Source: JANPIX01 sp031425195
GTDB lineage: Bacteria; Pseudomonadota; Alphaproteobacteria; Rhodobacterales; Rhodobacteraceae
Length of the DNA: 64,000 bases
Assembly: GCA_031425195.1 (NCBI GenBank)
Contig: JANPIX010000009.1
Coordinates: 248,001 to 312,000 of the forward strand
Direction of reading: 5' to 3'
Shown: in pieces, positions 8,268 through 19,360 of the stretch
Layout of the letters: each line of letters begins with the position of its first letter
Position numbering within the stretch: position 1 is the stretch's first letter
The notes under the pieces: generated by a model
The model's input: only the letters and a program-made list of their open reading frames with translations
Told to the model about the DNA's origin: nothing
Databases searched by the model: none
Made by a program: the position numbers and the translations under genes

Positions 8268-9308
8268 ATGAACGACCCTTCGCCATGGTGGCACCCGGCA
8301 CGTCACGCTGACCGCCGCCCCCTGCTTGTGACCCGCAACCGCATTCAGGCGCGCATCCGCAACTGGCTGGCCGAACAGGATTTCACCGAAGTGGACCCTG
8401 CGGCGCTGCAGGTCAGCCCGGGGAACGAGGCGCATCTGCACGGATTCGCCACCAGTGCCATCGGCAACGATGGCGTGCCGCGCACGATGTATCTGCACAC
8501 GTCGCCCGAGTTCGCGATGAAAAAGCTGCTCGCGGCCGGTGAAACCCGGATTGCGGCCTTTGCGCATGTGTGGCGCAACCGCGAACGGGGCGCGCTGCAC
8601 AGCCCTGAATTCACCATGCTGGAATGGTACCGGGTGGATCAGAGTTATGAACAGTTGATGCAGGATTGCGTGACGTTCGCGCGGCTTGCGGCAACGGCGG
8701 CGGGGGCCACGCGCCTTTGCTTTCGCGACCGCGACTGTGATCCTTTCGCCGAACCCGAACGTCTGTCGGTGGCCGACGCATTCGCCCGCTTCGCCGGGAT
8801 CGATCTGCTGGCGACCGTCGATCAGGGGGGCCAGCCCGATGTCGATGCGCTGCGGCGCGCGATGGAACGGCAAGGGTTGCGCGCGGCGGCGGATGACACC
8901 TGGTCTGACATGCTGTCGCGCGTGCTCGTTGAAAAAGTGGAACCGCATCTGGGGCTGCGGCGGATCACGGTTCTGGACCGTTATCCCCTGGCCGAGGCTG
9001 CACTGGCCCGGCCTGCCGCCGACGACCCGCGCGTCGCCGAACGGTTCGAGGTTTATGCCTGCGGCGTGGAACTGGCCAACGGGTTTGGCGAACTGACCAA
9101 CCCCGCCGAACAACGCCGCCGGTTCACCGCCGAGATGGACGAAAAGGCGCGGGTCTACGGTGAACGCTATCCCCTCGACGAGGATTTTCTGGAGGCGCTG
9201 GCGATCATGCCGCAGGCAAGCGGCTGTGCGCTGGGGTTTGACCGGCTGGTCATGCTTGCCACCGGCGCGCCGCGCATTGACGATGTGCTGTGGGTGCCTG
9301 TGGGTTAG
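8268..9308 (+). CDS. epmA: EF-P--(R)-beta-lysine ligase EpmA (GenX/PoxA)
   Basis: A 346-residue homologue of the catalytic core of class II lysyl-tRNA synthetase lacking the anticodon-binding domain. It attaches lysine or (R)-beta-lysine to the loop lysine of EF-P. Class II motif 2 is visible as H-V-W-R-N-R-E-R-G-A-L-H-S-P-E-F, then M-L-E-W-Y; motif 3 is G-C-A-L-G-F-D-R-L-V-M-L near the end. The length is that of EpmA rather than LysS (~500). It is divergent from efp, which supports the assignment strongly. The usual partner epmB (lysine 2,3-aminomutase) is not next to it here; the next gene is an acyl-CoA synthetase. Confidence 0.94.
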   Translation: MNDPSPWWHPARHADRRPLLVTRNRIQARIRNWLAEQDFTEVDPAALQVSPGNEAHLHGFATSAIGNDGVPRTMYLHTSPEFAMKKLLAAGETRIAAFAHVWRNRERGALHSPEFTMLEWYRVDQSYEQLMQDCVTFARLAATAAGATRLCFRDRDCDPFAEPERLSVADAFARFAGIDLLATVDQGGQPDVDALRRAMERQGLRAAADDTWSDMLSRVLVEKVEPHLGLRRITVLDRYPLAEAALARPAADDPRVAERFEVYACGVELANGFGELTNPAEQRRRFTAEMDEKARVYGERYPLDEDFLEALAIMPQASGCALGFDRLVMLATGAPRIDDVLWVPVG

Positions 9309-9380
9309 GGCAAAGTTGCCGCTTGACCGCGCATCGGGCTGCTGCGACCCAAGGGGCGTGATCAGCATGGGGGATGTTCC

Positions 9381-10877
9381 ATGATCGGGGATGACCTGCT
9401 TTCGGCCTTTGCCCACGCGGCGCGGGATGGTGACCGCGTGTTCCTGCATCTGCCGGGTGGCCAGCCGCTGACCTATGCTGCCGCATGGGAATGGGCCGGG
9501 CGGTTTGCCAGCACACTTGCGGCACTGGGCGTGCGGCGGGATGACCGCGTGGCGTTGCAGGCCGCGAAATCGGCGGATGGGTTGCTTTTGTATCTGGCCT
9601 GTCTGCGGATGGGGGCCGTGTTTCTGCCGCTGAACCCGGCTTACACGCCACCGGAAACCGCGTATTTTCTGCAAGACGCCGAAACGCGGCTGTTCTTGAC
9701 CGACGCTGCGGGCGCGATTGGGGTTAAGGGCCTGCCCGGCGAAGCGATGCCCTTTGCCGACTTTGTGGCGCGCGCGGCGCATGGCATGCCGATGGCGGAA
9801 AACCAGGCTTTCGCCCCAAATGATCTGGCGGCGATCCTGTACACGTCGGGCACAACGGGCCGGTCCAAGGGGGTGATGCTGTCGCGGGGCAATCTGGCGA
9901 GCAACGCGAAGACTCTGGTTGAGGTCTGGGGTTTTGGCCCGGGCGACGTGATCCTGCATGCCTTGCCGATCTTTCACACCCACGGCCTTTTCGTGGCCAC
10001 CAACACCGCCATCCTTTCTAGGGCGGCAATGGTTCTGCTGCCTGAATTCAGTGTGGATCAGGTGCTTGCAGCCCTGCCGCAGGCGACGGTGATGATGGGC
10101 GTGCCCACCCATTATACACGGCTGCTGGCGGACGCCCGGCTGACGCAGGCTGCCTGTGCGCATATGCGCCTGTTCATTTCGGGATCGGCCCCCCTGTCTG
10201 CGGTAACCCATGCCGAATGGCAGGCGCGCACGGGGCATGCCATTCTGGAACGCTATGGCATGACCGAAACCAACATGCTGACGTCAAACCCGCTGACGGG
10301 CGAACGGCGCGCGGGGACTGTCGGCATGGCCCTGCCGGGGGTCAGTGTGCGCGTCGTGGACCCGGCAACCGGCCTGCCGGTGCCGGACGGTCAGGTGGGC
10401 GGGGTGGAAGTGGCGGGGCCGAACGTGTTTTCGGCCTATTGGCGGGCGCCCGAAAAGACAGCGTCAGAGTTTCGGGCGGACGGGTATTTCATCACGGGCG
10501 ACATGGGTCGGTTTGATGAAGACGGGTATCTTCACATCGTGGGCCGGTCCAAGGATCTCGTCATCACCGGCGGTCTGAACGTCTATCCCGCCGAGGTAGA
10601 GGCCGTCCTTGACGACATTCCGGGGGTTGCAGCCTCGGCCGTCATTGGCGTGCCGCATCCCGACTTTGGCGAGGCTGTGGTCGCCGTCGTGACCGCCCGC
10701 GCCGGGCTGACCGTGGACGGCGACGCCTTGCGCGCAAGCCTGCGTGACAGGCTTGCGAACTACAAAGTGCCAAAGGCGGTGCTGGTGGTGACGGACTTGC
10801 CGCGCAACGCGATGGGCAAGGTGCAAAAGAACATCCTGCGGGATCAGCACCGCAATCTGTTCGTGCCCCCTGCCTGA
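9381..10877 (+). CDS. matB: Malonyl-CoA synthetase-like acyl-CoA ligase (AMP-forming)
   Basis: A 498-residue ANL-superfamily ligase that activates a carboxylic acid through an acyl-AMP. The P-loop-like signature is L-Y-T-S-G-T-T-G-R-S-K-G near residue 153, the A5 core is E-R-Y-G-M-T-E-T-N-M, and A8/A10 appear as G-R-S-K-D-L-V-I-T-G-G-L-N-V and P-R-N-A-M-G-K-V-Q-K-N. The M-T-E-T-N-M stretch followed by S-N-P-L-x-G-x-R-x-x-G-T-V-G resembles MatB. A GGGGGA site precedes the ATG. No malonate transporter or decarboxylase gene is adjacent, so malonate as substrate is a family-based inference; methylmalonate is possible. Confidence 0.82.
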   Translation: MIGDDLLSAFAHAARDGDRVFLHLPGGQPLTYAAAWEWAGRFASTLAALGVRRDDRVALQAAKSADGLLLYLACLRMGAVFLPLNPAYTPPETAYFLQDAETRLFLTDAAGAIGVKGLPGEAMPFADFVARAAHGMPMAENQAFAPNDLAAILYTSGTTGRSKGVMLSRGNLASNAKTLVEVWGFGPGDVILHALPIFHTHGLFVATNTAILSRAAMVLLPEFSVDQVLAALPQATVMMGVPTHYTRLLADARLTQAACAHMRLFISGSAPLSAVTHAEWQARTGHAILERYGMTETNMLTSNPLTGERRAGTVGMALPGVSVRVVDPATGLPVPDGQVGGVEVAGPNVFSAYWRAPEKTASEFRADGYFITGDMGRFDEDGYLHIVGRSKDLVITGGLNVYPAEVEAVLDDIPGVAASAVIGVPHPDFGEAVVAVVTARAGLTVDGDALRASLRDRLANYKVPKAVLVVTDLPRNAMGKVQKNILRDQHRNLFVPPA

Positions 10878-10886
10878 CGCCCGGCC

Positions 10887-12392
10887 TTAGCCCAGATCGG
10901 CGGGCAGCAGATCGACCGGCAGGTTCTGATAGCTTACAGGGCGCAGCCAGCGGCGGATCGACATGGTGCCAACCGAGGTTGCGCCAAAGTTGGTGGACGC
11001 AGGGTAAGGCCCGCCATGCACCATGGCGTCGGACACCTCCACCCCGGTGGGGAACCCGTTGGCGAGGATGCGCCCCGCCTTTCGTTGCAGAACCGGCAGC
11101 AGCGTCTGCGCCGTGGCGTGATCTTCGGTTTCCAGATGCAGCGTTACCGTCAACTGCCCTTGGAGGCTTTGCGCGATTTCCAGCATCTGGTCAAAACCTT
11201 GAGCGCGCACGACCAAACCAAGCGGGCCAAACACCTCTTCCCCCAGGGCGTGATCGGCAAGCCAGTCGCTGCCCGACACTTCGAACAGATAGGGCGCTGC
11301 CTGACGTTGATCGCACATTGTGCTCAGAATGGCGCGAACGCCCTGCCCTGCCGCAATGCGGGCCGAACCATCGCGGAACGCCTCGGCAATGCCGTCCGTC
11401 AGCATCGTCTGTACCGCCACCTGTTCCAGTGCCGTCTTGGCCGCAGCGACGAAGGTATCGGCATCGGCACCGTCAATCACCACGGCGATACCGGGGTTGG
11501 TGCAGAACTGCCCTGCGCCCATGGTCAGCGACCCGGCCCAACCGGCACCAATTGCCGCCGCACGCGCGGACAGGGCGGCGGGCAACAGGAACATCGGGTT
11601 CACCGATCCCAGTTCACCAAAGAAGGGGATAGGCTCGGGCCGCGCGGCACACAGGTCGAACAGCGCCCGCCCGCCGCCAAGCGACCCGGTAAAACCCACG
11701 GCACGGATCAGCGGGTGCTGAACCAGCGCCTCGCCCACATCGCGCCGCCCGCCCTGAACAAGGCTGAACGTGCCCGGATGCAGGCCGCAGGCCTTGATCG
11801 CGGCGTCAATCGCCTGCGCCACAAGTTCGCCCGTGCCGGGATGGGCCGAGTGCCCCTTGACCACGACAGGACAACCGGCGGCCAGCGCGCTGGCCGTATC
11901 ACCACCGCCGACTGAGAATGCGAGCGGAAAGTTCGATGCGCCAAACACGCCAACCGGGCCAATGGGCTGCTGGATCAGGCGGATTTCCGGGCGCGGTACC
12001 GGCATGCGATCGGGCAGCGCCGGGTCTGTCCGGCGGTCCAGATAGTCGCCCTTGCGGATGTGGCCGGCGAACAGGCGCAACTGGCCCGTGGTCCGCCCAC
12101 GTTCGCCATCAAGCCGCGCGGTGGGCAAGCCCGTTTCGGCGCTGCCCACGGCCGTGATGTCTGCCGCGCGCGCCTCGATCTCGTCGGCGATACGTTCCAG
12201 AAACACGGCCCGTTCTTCGCGCGACAGCGCGCTGAAAGACGGGAACGCAGCCTCGGCCGCGCGAACGGCAGCGTCAACATGGGCTGGCGTGCCAATGGCA
12301 AAATCGACAGGCGCGCCTGTGGCTGGCGAACTGGCGAAGGTGGCGGTGCCTGCAACCCATGCGCCTGCAATCAAATGTTTTCCCGTCAGCAT
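10887..12392 (-). CDS. Aldehyde dehydrogenase, 2,5-dioxovalerate (alpha-ketoglutarate semialdehyde) type
   Basis: A 501-residue NADP-type aldehyde dehydrogenase. Visible are the cofactor segment G-V-F-G-A-S-N-F-P-L-A-F-S, V-V-V-K-G-H-S-A-H-P-G-T, G-F-T-G-S-L-G-G-G, the general-base glutamate in F-F-G-E-L-G-S-V-N-P, and the catalytic cysteine in G-A-G-Q-F-C-T-N-P-G. These variants are those of ketoglutarate-semialdehyde dehydrogenases, the last step of the non-phosphorylating routes for xylose, arabinose and glucarate. ATG at 12392 is chosen because AAGGAA lies 7 bases before it. It converges with matB, 9 bases between stops. The role in pentose use fits the xylosidase operon nearby but is inference. 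Confidence 0.88.
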   Translation of the reverse strand: MLTGKHLIAGAWVAGTATFASSPATGAPVDFAIGTPAHVDAAVRAAEAAFPSFSALSREERAVFLERIADEIEARAADITAVGSAETGLPTARLDGERGRTTGQLRLFAGHIRKGDYLDRRTDPALPDRMPVPRPEIRLIQQPIGPVGVFGASNFPLAFSVGGGDTASALAAGCPVVVKGHSAHPGTGELVAQAIDAAIKACGLHPGTFSLVQGGRRDVGEALVQHPLIRAVGFTGSLGGGRALFDLCAARPEPIPFFGELGSVNPMFLLPAALSARAAAIGAGWAGSLTMGAGQFCTNPGIAVVIDGADADTFVAAAKTALEQVAVQTMLTDGIAEAFRDGSARIAAGQGVRAILSTMCDQRQAAPYLFEVSGSDWLADHALGEEVFGPLGLVVRAQGFDQMLEIAQSLQGQLTVTLHLETEDHATAQTLLPVLQRKAGRILANGFPTGVEVSDAMVHGGPYPASTNFGATSVGTMSIRRWLRPVSYQNLPVDLLPADLG

Positions 12393-12540
12393 TGCACGTT
12401 CCTTCAATTCCCACGCCCGACCAAACGGGCCAAATCAGCCACGCTGTTCTAGTCCTGCCAAAGGCGAAGGTCCATCAGAACCCACCACATTTCGTCATGA
12501 ATCGCCCGGCGAAACCCTGCGACCGGCACCTGCCTTGGCG

Positions 12541-14336
<1,796 letters not shown>

Positions 14337-14340
<4 letters not shown>

Positions 14341-15296
14341 TCAAACACGCAGCGCGGGAAGTAGAAGCTGACCACCCAGTTCGGCATGTCCACGATTTCC
14401 GAGATTCGAAGGTCGCCGCAGGTGGAAACGAGCATGTAGGCATCCACCGCCGCCATGCCGCGCTGCGATGACAAAAGATCCACCATGTTGGCCACCGCAT
14501 CGCGGCAGGCCGACATCAGATCGGGACCGATGCCTGTTGTTACCTCATAGCCCTTGGCGTCCAGATGCCGCGTCACCGGCCCCGGCGTGGTAAAGCGTGG
14601 TGTGCGCAGGTTGGCCCCTTTGACAAGGTCCAGTGTCAGCACAACGTCCATCGGGCTTTCGATGGCCGTGCCGCATACCTCGCCATCGCCTTGGGCGGCA
14701 TGGGTGTCACCCACGCTGAACATGGCGCCCGCCACTTCGACCGGCAGATACAGGGTTGTCCCGGCGTTCAGATCGCGGATGTCGAGGTTGCCGCCGACAC
14801 GCCGCGGCGGCACCACGGAATGCAGCCCCGTCTCGGCGGGCGCATTGCCGATTGTCCCGGCAAAGGGTTTGAGCGGGACACGCGCATGCGTTCCCCAAAG
14901 CGCCGGGTCCATGGTGCGGGTGTCGTATTTCCACACGTGCAGCGCCGGTTCCAGAAACTGATCGGCCAAAAGACCAAAGCCCGGAATGTTGGCCGTCCAG
15001 CCAAACCCCGCCCCCGCCATTTCGCGCGGGGCAAAGCTTTCGATGGTGACCTTGACGGCGTCACCCGGCTCCGCCCCTTCAACCCAGATCGGGCCGGACA
15101 CCGGATTGATCTTGCCGAAGTCGAGTGTTCCGACATCGGCCACCGTCGACGACGGGCCAAGCTGGCCCGCCGAAGAATCGTTGCAGTGAAACAGGATTGT
15201 CGCCCCCGGCTCCACCCGTTCGGCCGGGGCAAGTGAATTGTCCCAGCCGAAATGGTGCTGCGCGCCGTGGATCGTGTAGTTGCAGGCCTTGCACAT
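14337..15296 (-). CDS. fmdA: Acetamidase/formamidase family protein
   Basis: A 319-residue amidohydrolase of the FmdA/AmdA family, which releases ammonia from formamide, acetamide or related short amides. The start M-C-K-A-C-N-Y-T-I-H-G and the metal-site histidines (H-x-x-F in H-H-F-G-W-D, F-H-C-N-D-S, and G-D-T-H-A-A-Q-G-D-G-E-V-C-G) match the family. It lies one base after the binding-protein gene and overlaps the ATPase gene, so it is embedded in the importer operon. This points to hydrolysis of whatever the importer brings in. FmdA-type enzymes form a different family from the AmiE nitrilase-fold amidase usually controlled by AmiC/AmiR. Confidence 0.92.
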
Positions 15297-15297
15297 C

Positions 15298-16917
15298 TTA
15301 CTTCACATACACGTAGTCATAGTTGACCGGGATCGACACCGGATCGACATACAGCGCATCTTCGCCGCCCATCCGTTCCGATTTCATCGTATAGCGTTCT
15401 TCGTTGAACACCGGCACCCACGGCGCCTGTTCCATCACGCCGGTATAAACGTCTGACCAAAGGGCCAGCCGGTCGGTGGCCTTTGCCGGATCGGCCATGG
15501 CGTCTGCCTCGGCAGCCTTGGCATCAAGGGCTGCGTCACAGAACTTGGACCAGTTCCAACCGCCCGCTGCGGCACCCGAACAGCCAAGGATCGGACCATA
15601 GAAGTTGGACGGATCGGGGAAGTCCGCAATCCACGCCATGCCGCCCGACCAGACCATCGGCGCTGTGCCGGCACCGCCCGCCTCGATCACGTTGGCCTGG
15701 GCCAGCGACTGGATCGTCGCCTTGACGCCGATGGCCGCAAGATCCTGCTGGATCGCCTGCGCGATGCGCGGGTTCGGGTCGGTGTTCATCACGTAAAGTT
15801 CCGTCTCGAACCCGTCTGCCAGACCAGCCTCGGCCAGCAGCGCCATGGCGCCTTCGACGTCATATGCATAGCCGGCATAGCCTTCGGTATAGCCCGGCAT
15901 CGACGGTGGAAGCGGCTGGGTTGCGGGCACAGCGCGGCCGTTGATGATCTGGACGATCCGGTCTTTGTTGATCGCCATGTTGACGGCCTTACGCACTTCC
16001 AGCTTGTCAAAGGGCGGCAGCGTGGTGTTGAGCGTGATGTAGCCCGTGTGCAACTGCCCGCCGACGACGACGCGTGCCGCCTGTGCCGGATCGGCCATCA
16101 CTTCGGCAAACTTGGCCGGTGGGATACCGTCGCCGGGGACGTCCACTTCACCGTTCTGCAGCCGCAACAGGGCCACGACCGGTTCCTGCCCGACTTCGAA
16201 CACCACGCTGTCAAGGTAGGGCAGCCCTTCGCGCCAGTAATCGGCGTTGCGCTCAAACACCAGCCGCTGGCCCAGCGTCCATTCGGCCAGTTTGAAGGCC
16301 CCGGTTCCGACCGGCATCTTGCCAAAGTCGGCCCCCGCTGCTTCGACCGCCTCGTTCGGCACGACCGACGCAAAGTTGAGCGCCATGACATGCAGGAAGG
16401 TCGCATCCGGGCGGCTGAGCGTGATCTGAACCGTCAGCGGGTCGATGACAGTGACCCCTTCCAGCGATGTGGCCGTGCCTGCCGTCACTTCGTCATAACC
16501 CTTGATCGAGGCAAAGAACCCCGCGCCGGGCGAGACGGTGGCCGGGTTCGTCACCCGGTCAAGCGAGTATTTCACATCTTCCGCTGTCATCTCGCGGCCA
16601 TTGTGGAATTTCACCCCGGCGCGCAGTTTGAAGGTGAAAACCGTGCCGTCGCCCGAAATTTCATAGCTTTCGGCAAGGCCGGGGCGCAGCGTGGTGGTGC
16701 CGGGAACATAGTCGAGCAGGCCGTCATACAACGACTTGATCATCGACCAATTCTGCCAGTCGTACCCGATGGCCGGGTCAAGCGTCGCCACGTCGTCCTT
16801 GTAGGTGACGATGATCGTGCCGCCCTGTTTGGCATTCGGGTCAGGCGTGTAATCCTGCGCCGAAACCGGAAGCGCCAGCGTGCAGACAAGTGCGGTGGAG
16901 GTGAGCCATTTTTTCAT
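15298..16917 (-). CDS. ABC transporter substrate-binding protein (SBP family 5)
   Basis: A 539-residue periplasmic binding protein of the DppA/OppA type. A Sec signal peptide is clear (M-K-K-W-L-T-S-T-A-L-V... ending A-L-P-V-S-A, cut before Q-D-Y), without a lipobox cysteine. The family motif region Y-E-I-S-G-D-G-T-V-F-T-F-K-L-R-x-G-V-K-F-H is present around residues 86-106. A strong GGAG site precedes the ATG. In the operon it follows the two permeases and precedes the formamidase, so it should capture the amide or amide-containing compound in the periplasm. The ligand is not predictable by eye. Confidence 0.93.
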   Translation of the reverse strand: MKKWLTSTALVCTLALPVSAQDYTPDPNAKQGGTIIVTYKDDVATLDPAIGYDWQNWSMIKSLYDGLLDYVPGTTTLRPGLAESYEISGDGTVFTFKLRAGVKFHNGREMTAEDVKYSLDRVTNPATVSPGAGFFASIKGYDEVTAGTATSLEGVTVIDPLTVQITLSRPDATFLHVMALNFASVVPNEAVEAAGADFGKMPVGTGAFKLAEWTLGQRLVFERNADYWREGLPYLDSVVFEVGQEPVVALLRLQNGEVDVPGDGIPPAKFAEVMADPAQAARVVVGGQLHTGYITLNTTLPPFDKLEVRKAVNMAINKDRIVQIINGRAVPATQPLPPSMPGYTEGYAGYAYDVEGAMALLAEAGLADGFETELYVMNTDPNPRIAQAIQQDLAAIGVKATIQSLAQANVIEAGGAGTAPMVWSGGMAWIADFPDPSNFYGPILGCSGAAAGGWNWSKFCDAALDAKAAEADAMADPAKATDRLALWSDVYTGVMEQAPWVPVFNEERYTMKSERMGGEDALYVDPVSIPVNYDYVYVK

Positions 16918-16965
16918 TCGTCGTCTCCTGTTGAATGGTGATTGTTGAGGTGATTGCGCGCCCCG

Positions 16966-17886
16966 CTAGCGAAGCCTGATGCGCGGGTCGATGAAGGGGG
17001 CCACGATATCGGCCAGAAGGTTGCCCAACACGATGGCGGCGGCCGAAACCAGCGTCACGCCCATGATGATGGGAATGTCGATGCGCTGGATCGCCTGAAA
17101 GGCCAGTTGGCCGATGCCCGGCCAGCCAAACACGCTTTCCACCACGACGATGCCGCCCATGAACACGCCAATGTCGATGCCGATCATCGCAATGATGGGC
17201 AAGATGGCGTTGGGCAGCGCATGGCGCAGCACGACCCGGCGCTGGGTCAGCCCCTTGGCACGGGCGGTGCGGATGAAATCGGCGCGCAAGACGTCGATCA
17301 TCGACGACCGCAGCATGCGCGCGTACCAACCCGACCCAAGGATGCCGAGTGTTATCGCAGGCAGCACAAGATGCGCAAAGGTGCCGTAGCCCCCGATGGG
17401 AAACCAGCCAAGTTTAACGGCAAAAACATACAGCAGGATCAGGCTGACCACGAACTGCGGTGCGGAAACCGTCACAAACGACAGCGTCATAAGCCCGTTA
17501 TCGATGGCCCGGCCCCGGAACATGGCTGCCACCACGCCCATGGCCACGCCCAGCGCCAGTTCACACAGGATGGCCCCCAACATGAGAAGCAAGGTCGCCG
17601 GAAGCCGGGCAAGGATCAGATCCGCGACGGCGGTCTTCTGCAGATAACTGCGCCCCATGTCGCCTTGCAGCAACGCGCCCAGATAGCGCCCGTACTGCAC
17701 CACAAACGGCTGATCGAGGCCCAGTTGTTCGCGGATGTTCTGCACGGTTTCCGCGTTTGCCGACCGCCCCGCAATCTGGCGAACCGGGTCTGCAGGAAGC
17801 ACGAACAAAAGCACAAAGGTAATCAGGCTGACCCCCAGAAGGATCAGTGCAGCCTGTGCAAGACGTCGCAGGAAATAGGCGGCCAT
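16966..17886 (-). CDS. ABC transporter permease, DppB-like
   Basis: A 306-residue inner-membrane permease with six hydrophobic helices. It opens M-A-A-Y-F-L-R-R-L-A-Q-A, as in DppB/OppB proteins, with the T-F-V-L-L-F-V-L-P-A-D-P segment after helix 1. The EAA cytoplasmic loop is visible as R-T-A-R-A-K-G-L-T-Q-R-R-V-V-L-R-H-A-L-P-N-A (about residues 225-250), the contact site for the ATPase. Three bases separate it from the DppC-like gene upstream. Confidence 0.93.
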   Translation of the reverse strand: MAAYFLRRLAQAALILLGVSLITFVLLFVLPADPVRQIAGRSANAETVQNIREQLGLDQPFVVQYGRYLGALLQGDMGRSYLQKTAVADLILARLPATLLLMLGAILCELALGVAMGVVAAMFRGRAIDNGLMTLSFVTVSAPQFVVSLILLYVFAVKLGWFPIGGYGTFAHLVLPAITLGILGSGWYARMLRSSMIDVLRADFIRTARAKGLTQRRVVLRHALPNAILPIIAMIGIDIGVFMGGIVVVESVFGWPGIGQLAFQAIQRIDIPIIMGVTLVSAAAIVLGNLLADIVAPFIDPRIRLR

Positions 17887-17889
17887 GCG

Positions 17890-18774
17890 TCAGTCCCTTC
17901 CCCGTTGTGTCGGGTCAAGCACATCGCGCAGCGCGTCGCCGACCAGATTAAACGCCAGCGCCAGCAGGATGATCGCAGCACCCGGCAGGAACACAAGCCA
18001 GGGTGCGGCCTGAAAATAGGTCTGGTTTTCAAAGATGATGTTGCCCCAGCTTGGCGTTGGCGGCTGCACACCCACACCAAGGAACGACAGCGTCGCCTCC
18101 AGAAGAACGGTGGTGGAAATGCCCAGCGTGCCCCAGACGATGATGGTGGGCACCAGATGCGGCAGAATGTGATGGAACAGGATACGCCACGTCGATGCGC
18201 CCAGCGTCCGTTCCGCCGCGATGAAATCGCGTTCGGCCAGCGATGTTGTTTCCGTATAGATCACCCGCGCCGTCTGCACCCAGTTCACCAGTGCGATCAC
18301 CATGGCCACGATCCACAGCGACGGCTCGAATATGGCGGCAAGACAGATCGCCAGCAGCAGCGCCGGAAACGCCATCATGAGGTCGGTAAACCGCATCAAA
18401 AGCCCGCCGATCCAGCCCCGGAAATACCCGGCGGTGACGCCGACCACAGTGCCGATCAGCAGTGACAAGCCGTTCGCCACCACACCGATGATCAGCGAGG
18501 TTTGCGCGCCGTAAAGAATGCGGGTGAACAGATCACGGCCCAGAAGATCGGTTCCAAACAGGAATGCGCCCCCCGGTGGCATCGGCGCGCCTTCCAGCGT
18601 CAGGCCGTCAAACAATTGTTCCTCGGGCGCAAACGGCGCGATCAGGGGCGCGAACACGGCACCCAGCACGACGACAGCAATAAGCACCAACCCGATCAGC
18701 GCCAGTTTGCGCTGCATCAGGCGGGCAAAAGCGCCGCGCGGCGCTGTGCGATCAACCCCGGTTGTGTCGGCCAT
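17890..18774 (-). CDS. ABC transporter permease, DppC-like
   Basis: A 294-residue permease with the N-terminal cytoplasmic tail and hydrophobic helices of DppC/OppC proteins; a G-T-D-x-x-G-R-D-L-F-T-R-I-L-Y-G segment and an EAA loop (A-A-E-R-T-L-G-A-S-T-W-R-I-L-F-H-H-I-L-P) are evident. The ATG at 18774 has AAGGGA upstream and lies inside the 3' end of the amiR-like gene, a 23-bp overlap, which suggests translational coupling from the regulator into the transporter. Longer starts would add residues unlike the family. Confidence 0.9.
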   Translation of the reverse strand: MADTTGVDRTAPRGAFARLMQRKLALIGLVLIAVVVLGAVFAPLIAPFAPEEQLFDGLTLEGAPMPPGGAFLFGTDLLGRDLFTRILYGAQTSLIIGVVANGLSLLIGTVVGVTAGYFRGWIGGLLMRFTDLMMAFPALLLAICLAAIFEPSLWIVAMVIALVNWVQTARVIYTETTSLAERDFIAAERTLGASTWRILFHHILPHLVPTIIVWGTLGISTTVLLEATLSFLGVGVQPPTPSWGNIIFENQTYFQAAPWLVFLPGAAIILLALAFNLVGDALRDVLDPTQRGRD

Positions 18775-19360
18775 CGGCACCCGTCCCTTCGTCAAACCGT
18801 GCCACGACACGCAGGGCGGCGTCTTCAAACGTCACACGCCATGCCATCGCCATCTGCCGCAACTGCCCATAAGCCTCGGCCTCGCTGCGCCCCTGCGCCG
18901 CGAGAAGAGCGACGGCGCGCACCACGGACCTGCGTTCATCCAGCCTGCGCCGCAGGTCGGCGATTTCCGCAGCGCCGGCGCGCTGGGCGTCGAAACTGTC
19001 CCGCGCTATCAGCAGCGCGGAATAGGCCCCGTTGTCCCCGACGGGTTTCAAAAGCTGCGCATGGGCCCCGGCCCGCAAGGCCCACTCCACCCGCCCCGGC
19101 GCTTCGGACCCGATAAGCGCGATCATCGGCATCGGTGACTGGCCGGGTTCCCATGGGAACTGTTCGTCGTGGCCCATATCCGCATCGAAGAACACGAAAT
19201 CCGCGCCCAGCGCCTCGGGCTCCAGTGTCGGCCAGACCTGAACCGCCTCCAACCCGATGGCTGTGAGCTGCCGCGTCAGGTTCTGCACTGTCGCATGGGC
19301 GCGGTGCAGGATGATGGCGCGAGCTTGCCCAAGATTGCTGACGCGGATCGGCCTTCTCAT
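18752..19360 (-). CDS. amiR: AmiR-like ANTAR-domain antitermination regulator
   Basis: A 202-residue protein with an N-terminal receiver-like domain (about 15-125) and a C-terminal ANTAR RNA-binding domain (about 130-190). The ANTAR pattern is readable: L-R-R-R-L-D-E-R-R-S-V-V-R-A-V-A-L-L followed by S-E-A-E-A-Y-G-Q-L-R-Q-M-A-M and a final E-D-A-A-L-R-V-V helix. The receiver lacks a normal phosphorylation signature, as in AmiR, which is controlled by sequestration through AmiC. It overlaps the amiC-like gene by four bases. By analogy it binds a leader RNA and prevents termination; a fitting terminator hairpin lies before amiC at 20482-20526. Confidence 0.88.
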   Translation of the reverse strand: MRRPIRVSNLGQARAIILHRAHATVQNLTRQLTAIGLEAVQVWPTLEPEALGADFVFFDADMGHDEQFPWEPGQSPMPMIALIGSEAPGRVEWALRAGAHAQLLKPVGDNGAYSALLIARDSFDAQRAGAAEIADLRRRLDERRSVVRAVALLAAQGRSEAEAYGQLRQMAMAWRVTFEDAALRVVARFDEGTGADGRHNRG

